Assembly: GCA_034676125.1 (NCBI GenBank)
Contig: JAUCCO010000086.1
Location: 1 to 15,076, forward strand
Direction of reading: 5' to 3'
Length of the DNA: 15,076 nt
From: UBA6183 sp034676125
GTDB lineage: Bacteria > Bacteroidota > Bacteroidia > UKL13-3
In this document: in pieces, positions 8,560 to 14,181 of the stretch
Layout: each line of letters starts with the position of its first letter
How positions within the stretch are numbered: the first letter of the stretch is position 1
Notes under the pieces: model-generated
What the model was told of the DNA's origin: nothing
What the model saw: the letters and a program-made list of their open reading frames with translations, nothing else
Databases searched by the model: none
Position numbers and translations under genes: made by a program

Positions 8560-8649
8560 ATTTCGCATTAGGGATAAAGCGAAAATATTTTGGTGAAGTA
8601 CGAACCAAAGATTGTAGTGATAGCCCGACCCATAGGGGAACGTCAAATC
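8560..8649 (+). ncRNA. Structured intergenic element, possible small RNA or conserved Bacteroidota intergenic motif
   Basis: This part of the 203-bp gap between the KAP and desaturase genes can form consecutive helices: TTTCGC/GCGAAA (8561-8566 with 8579-8584), TTTGGT/ACCAAA (8589-8594 with 8604-8609), and an outer GATT/AATC (8610-8613 with 8646-8649) enclosing TGA/TCA and CCC/GGG pairings. The local segment GATAGCCCGACCCATAGGGG is far richer in G+C than its surroundings. It resembles, from memory only, a GATTG...AGCCCGACCC...GGGG string that recurs between genes in Bacteroidota. No clear TAnnTTTG promoter was found ahead of it. The strand is assigned from that resemblance and is uncertain. 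Positions 8485-8559 show nothing I can name. Confidence 0.35.
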
Positions 8650-8682
8650 AAAAAAATGCCTTTCAAAATTTGAAAGGCATTT
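8650..8682 (-). terminator. Strong intrinsic terminator of the desaturase gene
   Basis: A 12-bp perfect stem (AAATGCCTTTCA at 8654-8665 with TGAAAGGCATTT at 8671-8682) closes a 5-nt loop. On the minus strand it is followed by a run of seven T (complement of 8650-8656). It begins 5 nt past the desaturase stop codon. It insulates the desaturase from the intergenic element and the KAP gene. Confidence 0.88.
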
Positions 8683-8687
8683 AAAGG

Positions 8688-9440
8688 TTAATATTTTTTA
8701 GGGTTTGATTTAATTGGTATCAACTTAATCATACCAATTGCATCAAACAATTTTATGAATGGATAAACTGGATCAAACTCCCACCATTTAGCTGCAAAAT
8801 TAGGACGAGCACCAGCATGATGATGGTTATTTTGGAACAACTCTCCTAACATTAAAAAGTCGATAATTAATGTGTTTTTAGAATGGTCCTTTTCATCATC
8901 AAAATTACGGTATCCGTATTTATGTCCAGCCCAATTAACAACTGCACCTTGAATAGGAGCAATTAAAAAGTGAATTGGCAACAATAAAAACATCCAAGGC
9001 GAAGTAGCAAAAGCAATATAAAAACCAATGTAAAATGCTGCAAATCCTAAGCGCGAAAACCAGCTATCTGCAATTTTATCAATTACTGGATAAACAGGGA
9101 AATTCTTATCAAATTTATCTTCAATTTTTAAAGTGCCGTGCAACACGCCATTGTATATACTACGTGTGTGCCACATCATAGTAAATACTTCTTTAAAAAA
9201 ATGTGGTGTGTGTGGATCCTTTTCAGTATCGCTGTATGCATGATGCATACGGTGTAAAATAGCATAAGCACGTGCATTTAAATATGATGTGCCTTGCGTA
9301 ACCCAAGAAAGAATGTACCAAGTTTTTTCCCAAAAAGGGCTCATGGTAAACATTTTGTGTGCAGAATAGCGGTGTAAATAAAACGTTTGGCAAAACAAAG
9401 AGATGTACCAATGCGCAATTAAAAATACTACAATTATCAT
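8688..9440 (-). CDS. Membrane acyl-CoA/acyl-lipid fatty-acid desaturase
   Basis: The 250-residue membrane protein shows the histidine boxes of integral-membrane di-iron desaturases: HRYSAH (23-28), HRMHH (63-67) and NNHHHAG (204-210), with a further histidine in NWAGHKYG (169-176). These residues hold two iron ions that use O2 to insert a double bond into a fatty acyl chain, here most likely a delta-9-type reaction that adjusts membrane fluidity. Hydrophobic stretches flank the boxes (about 1-20 and 131-165), as in the family. The short length is, from memory, usual for bacterial members of this group. No fused cytochrome b5 or ferredoxin-like domain is present, so electrons must come from a separate partner. 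It is a single-gene unit with its own promoter candidate upstream and a strong terminator downstream. All ligand residues look intact. Confidence 0.92.
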   Translation of the reverse strand: MIIVVFLIAHWYISLFCQTFYLHRYSAHKMFTMSPFWEKTWYILSWVTQGTSYLNARAYAILHRMHHAYSDTEKDPHTPHFFKEVFTMMWHTRSIYNGVLHGTLKIEDKFDKNFPVYPVIDKIADSWFSRLGFAAFYIGFYIAFATSPWMFLLLPIHFLIAPIQGAVVNWAGHKYGYRNFDDEKDHSKNTLIIDFLMLGELFQNNHHHAGARPNFAAKWWEFDPVYPFIKLFDAIGMIKLIPIKSNPKKY

Positions 9441-9464
9441 TTACTTTATTAAAAAATTAAGGTG

Positions 9465-9495
9465 CAAACTTAATTATAGAAACTTGTGCAAACAA
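9465..9495 (-). promoter_or_regulatory. Bacteroidota-type promoter of the desaturase gene
   Basis: On the minus strand TTG (9495-9493), a 20-nt spacer and TAAGTTTG (9472-9465) match the TTG...TAnnTTTG consensus; an overlapping TTTG at 9492-9489 would give a shorter spacer of 16. The start site would fall near 9459, leaving a leader of about 20 nt. The promoter starts just past the stop codon of the upstream small helical-protein gene, with no terminator in between, so some read-through is possible. Confidence 0.62.
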
Positions 9496-9510
9496 GCGTT
9501 TTGTGTCATA

Positions 9511-9828
9511 TTAAAGATTACGGTACTTTAAACGAGTTTCTGCCTTTATTAACTCCCTATCAATTATCAAATTGGCTAAAATGGGTGCTATTAATTGTGG
9601 GTTGTTTTGAGCAAATGCCGCTTTGGTGTCTTTTTCAAACACATCAATTCTATACAAAGCCTGTAATAACAACTCCATTTTGTGTAGTAATAAATATATA
9701 ATTAGCTGGGTTAACTGTTGATGCAACTGCTCGCGCGAGGTGGCTTTAGCCAATTGTTCATCATCAAAATACTCCCCAAGTTTTAATGCAGTATTTGTAA
9801 TTAAAGCAACCAAATTATCACTACTCAT
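9511..9828 (-). CDS. Small helical cytosolic protein of unknown function
   Basis: I do not recognise a named family in this 105-residue protein. It is predicted to be almost entirely alpha-helical, with a hydrophobic centre (QLIIYLLLHKMELLLQALYR, about 41-60) that is interrupted by charges and so is more likely a buried helix than a membrane span. The C-terminus is basic (IKAETRLKYRNL). There is no signal peptide and no cysteine. Its ATG overlaps the last 8 bases of the metallopeptidase gene (ATGAGTAG), so the two are co-transcribed and probably translationally coupled. That argues for a linked function, or simply for a compact operon. The good helical pattern and the tight coupling support a real gene. 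Confidence 0.78.
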   Translation of the reverse strand: MSSDNLVALITNTALKLGEYFDDEQLAKATSREQLHQQLTQLIIYLLLHKMELLLQALYRIDVFEKDTKAAFAQNNPQLIAPILANLIIDRELIKAETRLKYRNL

Positions 9829-10912
9829 TCCAATTACTATTATTTTTTAGTTGATTAAAATACAAGTTAAGCGAATCGTTTTGTTTGGTTTTATAGGGGT
9901 TATCTTTAATAAACTGTTCAACATTAAGTATACGTTTATCCAAATCTGGATGTGTGCTAACCATTTCGTTTACTTCGGCAGCATCACTTTCTTTTTTAAG
10001 CACATCAAATAATGCAATCATACCTTTTGCATTAAGGTTGTTGTTATTTAATATCAATAAACCACTATTGTCGGCCTCTGTTTCTAGCTTGCGACTATAA
10101 CTTAAGTTGCGTAATTGATTTGCATTTTCAATCAACATACCTCCTACTCCACTCATATCACCAAAAATAACCGAAAGCAATAAATAACCCGAAAGTGTGG
10201 TGAAAATATTTCGGGTAGCATGTTTTAACTCCACATGCGAGTACTCGTGAGCCAGCAATGCTGCTAATTCTTCAGCCGAGTTCATCTCTTTTAAAATTGC
10301 ATCATACACCACAATTCCGCCACCGGGCATAGCAAAAGCATTTACTACGTTTTGTTTAACTACGGTAATGGTAACAGGGTAACTTTTTTCAATAGTTAAC
10401 TGATTAAAAAACTGGTTGATGGATTGTGTTTTTGCAGAATCAATAACTTCGTTTTGAAGCACGGCAGCATACATTTTTTTGCCTAATTCAATCTCATACT
10501 TTTTAGGAAAAACTTTGGCTCCGTAATTTGCTAATGAAGGTAAAAACCAAACATAAGAGGCCCAAATCAAAGCCATCAAAAACACTATTGCGGTAGCAAC
10601 TATACTTGCCGTTGATACCTTAAACCGCTTAAAAAACGACTGCGGAAATGCTTGCTTGTATCGTTGTATAAAATCTTGATCGGTAATATCTAATTGTGGC
10701 TGCGGAAAAATATCGCCATACTTAACACTTAAAATTCCATTACTAATATGTAGCTGTTTGATGTGATTAGTTTGCCAAATAAACTTAACTAACTCGTTAT
10801 TGTTGTCATAAAATTGTATGAGCCATTCAGCTTTAACCCAAGTAACATCTACCGTTTTTGGGCTACTTGAGTGTCCATCAAAATACCTTGCTTTGTAAAC
10901 CCGTTCCATCAT
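9821..10912 (-). CDS. M48-like membrane metallopeptidase
   Basis: From the start at 10912 the protein is 363 residues. An N-terminal region of about 95 residues with a mixed strand-like pattern precedes one membrane span (about 101-124) and an M48 peptidase domain. The zinc site is AHEYSH (H222, E223, H226), with the third ligand E279 in ETEADNSG. The upstream AFAMPGGGIVVYDAIL and downstream STHPDLDKRI motifs are typical of M48 (Oma1/HtpX/BepA-like) peptidases. The N-terminal region differs from HtpX, which has more spans, and from BepA, which is a periplasmic TPR fusion. The peptidase domain probably faces the periplasm and may take part in envelope protein quality control, but this is inference. 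A TTG at 10924 would add four residues; ATG at 10912 or 10909 is more likely. It overlaps the downstream gene by 8 bp. No convincing promoter was found. Confidence 0.88.
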   Translation of the reverse strand: MMERVYKARYFDGHSSSPKTVDVTWVKAEWLIQFYDNNNELVKFIWQTNHIKQLHISNGILSVKYGDIFPQPQLDITDQDFIQRYKQAFPQSFFKRFKVSTASIVATAIVFLMALIWASYVWFLPSLANYGAKVFPKKYEIELGKKMYAAVLQNEVIDSAKTQSINQFFNQLTIEKSYPVTITVVKQNVVNAFAMPGGGIVVYDAILKEMNSAEELAALLAHEYSHVELKHATRNIFTTLSGYLLLSVIFGDMSGVGGMLIENANQLRNLSYSRKLETEADNSGLLILNNNNLNAKGMIALFDVLKKESDAAEVNEMVSTHPDLDKRILNVEQFIKDNPYKTKQNDSLNLYFNQLKNNSNWNE

Positions 10913-11147
10913 ATAATGCTGCAATATTAACCCAAATTACGCATTGGAAATGCATAATCGATAAAGAAACTGTAAATCAGTTTTATGCAAAACTGCTAAC
11001 ATTTTCTTTGCCGAGGCTTCGGCACGGGATTAACCCAACTAAATCAAGTAGTTCGATTTTTCAAATCTTCTATTGATTAATTTGGGATTAAGATAATCGG
11101 TTTAATACTTAACGATTAAAAAATCACTTTACATTTATAGGATACAA
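10913..11147. other. Non-coding gap between the metallopeptidase and lipoprotein C genes
   Basis: I see no credible gene in these 235 bases. A 6-bp hairpin (TGCCGA/TCGGCA, 11009-11014 with 11019-11024, 4-nt loop) and an imperfect inverted repeat (AATCG...CGATT, 11095-11117) are present. Neither is followed by a T-run on either strand, so no standard terminator for the lipoprotein chain is visible. An imperfect -7-like box (TAATTTG on the minus strand, 10939-10933) lies before the metallopeptidase gene but has no matching -33 element. Confidence 0.5.
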
Positions 11148-11573
11148 CTACTTTACGTTAAACAAAAAGTTGAAACTATCTTTACTTTGTGCAGTTACTT
11201 CAAGTAAATAAACCAATTTCTCTCCTCTTTTTTCAAGTACAGTTGGACCGGCAAAGCCTAAATTAGTTTTGTTTATCAGGTCTAATGAATCGAAATAAAT
11301 TTTGTTGCTTTTTATTGGTGTGTTTTTGTTATTTGTTATGATGTATAAACCTGGAATAAACTGCAATGCTTCCATTTCTTGTTTTACCATTTTTCTACAC
11401 GATTCGCAACCTGTGTAAGTAGAGTAAAATAAAACTCGCTCACCATCCTTTAAGGTATTAAAATCAACATAATGCTGCATCAATTTTTGGGCATTTTCAT
11501 ACCTATAAACCTCTTTATTTTGGCACGAACAAACAAAGAAAAAACATAGAATCAATAATTTACTCCAACTCAT
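11148..11573 (-). CDS. Small thioredoxin-like CxxC lipoprotein (lipoprotein C)
   Basis: The 141-residue product starts with a lipoprotein signal peptide (MSWSKLLILCFFFVCSC, lipid-modified C17). It then has a short domain with a C56-x2-C59 pair in the context FYSTYTGCESC and a cis-proline-like GPTV near the C-terminal half, consistent with a shortened thioredoxin-like fold. A redox or metal-related envelope role is possible; the domain assignment is by pattern only. I chose ATG 11573 over 11579, because its product lines up with the start of lipoprotein B (MRWSKLLIL) and gives the same 14-bp overlap with the preceding gene; the upstream ATG arises from a single-base difference (ATG against ACG). 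It is the last gene of the lipoprotein chain. Confidence 0.75.
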   Translation of the reverse strand: MSWSKLLILCFFFVCSCQNKEVYRYENAQKLMQHYVDFNTLKDGERVLFYSTYTGCESCRKMVKQEMEALQFIPGLYIITNNKNTPIKSNKIYFDSLDLINKTNLGFAGPTVLEKRGEKLVYLLEVTAQSKDSFNFLFNVK

Positions 11574-11823
11574 ATTCATGTAATATTAGTTCGTTTTTAT
11601 CATCTATTTCATTTGGTGCTACCACCAATGCAAAACCTTTACGGGTGGGAATAATTCGAGTAGAAATATACTTGCCTCCTTCCATCAAAATTTCATACTT
11701 AACATCAGGCTTATCATCTGCAACTACTAAACTCCATTTTCCAGAAAATGGTTTTTTATTAATTATACCACCATGTGAATGGTAATTACTACGGTAAATT
11801 TCTTTACGAATTGGATTATAGTT
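11523..11823. repeat. 1048-bp tandem repeat, copy 2 of the junction block
   Basis: This 301-bp block matches 12571-12871 at an offset of 1048 bp with about five mismatches by eye. It holds, on the minus strand, the end of the B coding sequence, the 14-bp gene overlap and the signal peptide of lipoprotein C. The matching block holds the end of A and the signal peptide of B. Confidence 0.9.
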
Positions 11824-12621
11824 CAACACATAAAACAGACTTCCCTCCAAACCATCTCGATATTCGTGATTAGATAATTTCGTAGAGTCTATATTCGCTG
11901 ATTTCTTAAAATAATTGCTACCCATATTTACTGATTGTATGCCAAACTTACTTGAATAATAAAGTTCTGCAGATTGAGAAAAAGAATAAAATACATGATC
12001 AGGAGTAACACACTTGTTTACATAAGCAAGGTTAATATTCAGTGTATTTGCATATTCCTTAGGATATTGTACATGCATCATTTTAATATTGATAGAATCA
12101 CCATTAAAAGCCACAAGTGCGTCTACTGGATTTTTAAAAAATGCGTTAATTAAGTATGCCTTAACAAGTATTTCAGTACCCATTACATTTAAGTGTAAGC
12201 CATCAGGTTCAAAATTTAAATAATTGCCTAATCCCATTTTACCAAATGATAAATAATAAAAATGGTAACTATCAAGATTATTTAAAGGCTGAATAGCCAC
12301 GCCATAAGGATAAATTAATGCATAAAAGGTATCATTATGCACCGCATAATCATCTATTTTGCCAATACTTTTACTTAAAATATACGTTTCAGTAATTTTG
12401 CTCGAATCAAAATCATATACATATAAAACACCTGTCTTTTCGCGATGTGTAAAGTAAGTTGCGTTTCTATTTTCTACTTGTTTAAAAATGGTTTTGTGTA
12501 TGTTTACTTCATTAATGGACAAATGGTGTTCTTTGTAATCTTTAGGCAGATTAATTTCTTTATTCTTAGTGCACGAACAAACAAAGAAAAAACATAGAAT
12601 CAATAATTTACTCCAACGCAT
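11560..12621 (-). CDS. Envelope lipoprotein B, predicted beta-propeller-like, paralogue of A
   Basis: The 353-residue protein has a lipoprotein signal peptide with lipobox VCSC (lipid-modified C17). Its mature region is rich in short beta-strand-like segments (GVLYVYDFDSSKI, TFYALIYPYGVAI, YEILMEGGKYISTRII) and resembles in style the large single-propeller lipoproteins of Bacteroidota, possibly of the DUF4221 or 6-bladed propeller type. I cannot assign a family with confidence. Residues about 18-99 and the last 85 or so are almost identical to lipoprotein A, while the middle is only about half identical. The signal peptide matches lipoprotein C and not A. The gene overlaps A by 14 bp upstream and C by 14 bp downstream. 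No catalytic motif was seen. Its location in the outer or inner membrane leaflet is not clear, since the residues after C17 (TKNKE) are not acidic as in common surface-export signals. Confidence 0.82.
   Translation of the reverse strand: MRWSKLLILCFFFVCSCTKNKEINLPKDYKEHHLSINEVNIHKTIFKQVENRNATYFTHREKTGVLYVYDFDSSKITETYILSKSIGKIDDYAVHNDTFYALIYPYGVAIQPLNNLDSYHFYYLSFGKMGLGNYLNFEPDGLHLNVMGTEILVKAYLINAFFKNPVDALVAFNGDSINIKMMHVQYPKEYANTLNINLAYVNKCVTPDHVFYSFSQSAELYYSSKFGIQSVNMGSNYFKKSANIDSTKLSNHEYRDGLEGSLFYVLNYNPIRKEIYRSNYHSHGGIINKKPFSGKWSLVVADDKPDVKYEILMEGGKYISTRIIPTRKGFALVVAPNEIDDKNELILHEYELE
12329..12578. repeat. 1048-bp tandem repeat, copy 2 of the N-terminal mature block
   Basis: This 250-bp block encodes roughly residues 15-97 of B and matches 13377-13626 in gene A at the same 1048-bp offset with about ten mismatches by eye. 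Upstream of position 13626 the match to gene A stops at the shared 11-mer TTTGTTCGTGC (minus strand). Confidence 0.88.
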
Positions 12622-12871
12622 ATTCGTGTAATATTAGTTCGTTTTTATCATCTATTTCATTTGGTGCTACCACCAATGCAAAACCTTTACGGGTGGGAAT
12701 AATTCGAGTAGAAATATACTTGCCTCCTTCCATCAAAATTTCATACTTAACATCAGGCTTATCATCTGCAACTACTATACTCCATTTTCCAGAAAATGGT
12801 CTTTTATTAATTATACCACCATGTGAATGGTAATTACTACGGTAAATCTCTTTACGAATTGGATTATAGTT
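12571..12871. repeat. 1048-bp tandem repeat, copy 1 of the junction block
   Basis: This is the partner of 11523-11823, about 98% identical by hand count. It spans the A/B gene junction, including the overlap in which the last codons of A (HEYALE) contain the start codon of B in another frame. Confidence 0.9.
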
Positions 12872-13672
12872 TATTGCACAAAAACTACTTCCTTTTAGGT
12901 TTTCAATATATTCAAAATCAAAAAGCTTTAAAGAATCTACAATTGGCATTTCTTCAAAATAATTGCTACTCATATTTTTTGTTTTTGTAATAGTTTGATT
13001 AGTGAAATAAAGTTCGGGTGATTGCACAAATGAATAAAAAACATTTTGTGGGGTAACGCATTTAATCACATAGGTTAGTCCAATATTTAATTTATCGGAA
13101 TAATTTTCAGGATAATTCACGTTTGTTTTTTGAATTGCTATTGAATCTGCATTTAGTGTAATTAAAGCATCAATATCATTTTTAAAAAAAGATTTTAATA
13201 AGGATGCAGTGCCAAGCATTCCTTTACTCATTACATTAATGTGTAAACCATCAGGTTCAATGTTTAAATAATTACCCGTTCCTAAATCATTTCTGTTTAA
13301 AGAATAAAAACTGTAACCCTCTGGATTATTTAAAGGCTGTAGAGCAATCCCATAAGGAGCAAAAAGTACATAAAGAGTATCATTATGTACCGCATAATCA
13401 TCAATTTTGCCAATACTTTTACTTAAAATATACGTTTCAGTAATTTTGCTCGAATCAAAATCATACACATATAAAACACCTGTCTTTTCGCGATGTGTAA
13501 AGTAAGTTGCATTTCTATTTTCTACTTGTTTAAAAATGGCTTTGTGTATGTTTACTTCATTAATGGGCAAACGGTGTTCTTTGTAATTTTTAGGCAGGTT
13601 AATTTCTTTATTCTTGGTGCACGAACAAAGCATAAAAACACAGCTAATTAATAAACTAAAAAATAATTTCAT
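12608..13672 (-). CDS. Envelope lipoprotein A, predicted beta-propeller-like, paralogue of B
   Basis: The 354-residue protein starts with a signal peptide distinct from that of B and C (MKLFFSLLISCVFMLCSC, lipid-modified C18). The mature sequence then matches lipoprotein B almost residue for residue up to about position 100 (CTKNKEINLPK, HREKTGVLYVYDFDSSKI) and again over the last 85 residues (NYNPIRKEIYRSNYHSHGG to the end). The middle third is divergent but the same length, so both mature proteins should share a fold. No recognised enzyme motif is present, and a beta-propeller fold is inferred only from the strand pattern. The gene overlaps B by 14 bp. The start is firm: it gives a complete signal peptide, and a small membrane ORF ends 18 bp upstream. 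No clear promoter sits directly ahead; TATACTTG on the minus strand (13722-13715) is one mismatch from the -7 consensus. Confidence 0.85.
   Translation of the reverse strand: MKLFFSLLISCVFMLCSCTKNKEINLPKNYKEHRLPINEVNIHKAIFKQVENRNATYFTHREKTGVLYVYDFDSSKITETYILSKSIGKIDDYAVHNDTLYVLFAPYGIALQPLNNPEGYSFYSLNRNDLGTGNYLNIEPDGLHINVMSKGMLGTASLLKSFFKNDIDALITLNADSIAIQKTNVNYPENYSDKLNIGLTYVIKCVTPQNVFYSFVQSPELYFTNQTITKTKNMSSNYFEEMPIVDSLKLFDFEYIENLKGSSFCAINYNPIRKEIYRSNYHSHGGIINKRPFSGKWSIVVADDKPDVKYEILMEGGKYISTRIIPTRKGFALVVAPNEIDDKNELILHEYALE
13377..13626. repeat. 1048-bp tandem repeat, copy 1 of the N-terminal mature block
   Basis: This is the partner of 12329-12578, about 96% identical by hand count. Between the two conserved blocks, 12872-13376 in A and 11824-12328 in B are the same length (505 bp) but strongly diverged. 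Confidence 0.88.
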
Positions 13673-13690
13673 GGTATATTTAAATTTTAT

Positions 13691-13849
13691 TTAAAACGGG
13701 AATATAAGAAATGACAAGTATAAATTCCACAAGTGGCTAATTATGATAAGCAAAAACGAAGGCACAAACAAATATATTGTATTCTTATTGCTCTTTTTGT
13801 GATTAAAAATCCCTCCCAACATCAACCCAATAATTAATACCAAATACAT
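13691..13849 (-). CDS. Possible 52-residue two-helix membrane protein
   Basis: An intact small frame starts at ATG 13849 and ends with TAA at 13691, 18 bp ahead of the lipoprotein A start. The product has two hydrophobic helices (MYLVLIIGLMLGGIF at the N-terminus and about residues 25-51) joined by a basic polar loop (NHKKSNKN), a plausible membrane hairpin with the loop inside. It matches no small-protein family I know. An in-frame TAA lies directly before the ATG, so the start is fixed. In AT-rich DNA a hydrophobic frame of this size can arise by chance, and no ribosome-binding site or promoter supports it. The operon-like spacing to lipoprotein A is the best argument in favour. Confidence 0.4.
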   Translation of the reverse strand: MYLVLIIGLMLGGIFNHKKSNKNTIYLFVPSFLLIIISHLWNLYLSFLIFPF

Positions 13850-13881
13850 TTATAAGTTGGTAAGAGTTGTTGTTGATTTAA

Positions 13882-13977
13882 GGCGCCTTGCCACCAATTA
13901 ATTTAGCTAATAATGATACAGCCGAGTATTGGGAGATAGTTGCTAAAGTTGAATATAAATACTTAGAAGAATTTTAA
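13882..13977 (+). pseudogene. Possible C-terminal remnant of a lost gene
   Basis: Thirty-one codons without a proper start read GALPPINLANNDTAEYWEIV and on to KYLEEF before a TAA at 13975-13977. The composition (Asn, Glu, Trp, Tyr mix, amphipathic end) looks protein-like and differs from the hydrophobic or poly-Lys noise typical of this AT-rich DNA. An in-frame TAA at 13879 cuts off any N-terminus. It could be the tail of a decayed gene or a chance frame; I cannot name a parent family. Confidence 0.2.
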
Positions 13978-14056
13978 GGCTATTTAAAGGTTTGATAAAT
14001 AAATATTACTTGAAAAATCATGAAGCAAATTTAAATCACTCTTTATCAAGCAATTA

Positions 14057-14065
14057 CCCCCCCCC
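14057..14065. repeat. Nine-base poly-C tract
   Basis: A run of nine C in strongly AT-rich surroundings lies 117 bp before the start codon of the secreted-protein gene and about 38 bp before its promoter candidate. Homopolymer runs of this length are prone to slipped-strand length change. On the plus strand it is not inside a credible gene. Confidence 0.9.
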
Positions 14066-14102
14066 ACAAAAACATTAGGATATATAAATAAAATATTTAA
14101 AA

Positions 14103-14133
14103 TTTGATTTACAAAGAATGCTACTACTTTTTG
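14103..14133 (+). promoter_or_regulatory. Promoter candidate for the secreted-protein gene
   Basis: TTTG at 14103-14106, an 18-nt spacer and TACTTTTTG at 14125-14133 resemble the Bacteroidota promoter, but the -7 box has one extra T compared with TAnnTTTG. The start site would fall near 14140, about 40 nt before the ATG. Confidence 0.4.
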
Positions 14134-14181
14134 CAATGTAAATTTAAAGACGAATGTTAAAAAACTAGCCTGTTTTAAATT

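Larger units (their letters stand above)
13850..14181. other. Divergent gap with C-tract, possible gene remnant and promoter
   Basis: This 332-bp stretch lies between the leftward lipoprotein chain and the rightward secreted-protein gene. It holds a short coding-like fragment (13882-13977), a nine-C run (14057-14065) and a promoter candidate (14103-14133). A 10-bp palindrome (AAGGCGCCTT, 13880-13889) is also present. No terminator, tRNA or mobile-element end was seen. Confidence 0.5.

Noticed and set aside
5823..8687. KAP gene as a mobile element with flanking direct repeats
   Set aside because: I compared the sequences on both sides and found no convincing direct or inverted terminal repeats, integrase or transposase.
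10913..10924. TTG start for the metallopeptidase
   Set aside because: Two ATG codons follow within 15 bases and the four extra residues have no support.
11009..11024. TGCCGA/TCGGCA hairpin as terminator of the lipoprotein chain
   Set aside because: It lies 124 bp past the last stop codon and no T-run follows on the minus strand.
10858..11076. Plus-strand frame of 72 codons across the metallopeptidase start
   Set aside because: It overlaps the antisense metallopeptidase coding region, lacks any recognisable pattern, and has no promoter or start context.
13880..13889. AAGGCGCCTT palindrome as an operator site
   Set aside because: A single 10-bp palindrome without a second copy or conserved context is not enough to call a binding site.
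14057..14110. Minus-strand short frame reading through the poly-C tract
   Set aside because: In the present length it ends after nine codons; a one-base change would give only about 29 codons without recognisable sequence.
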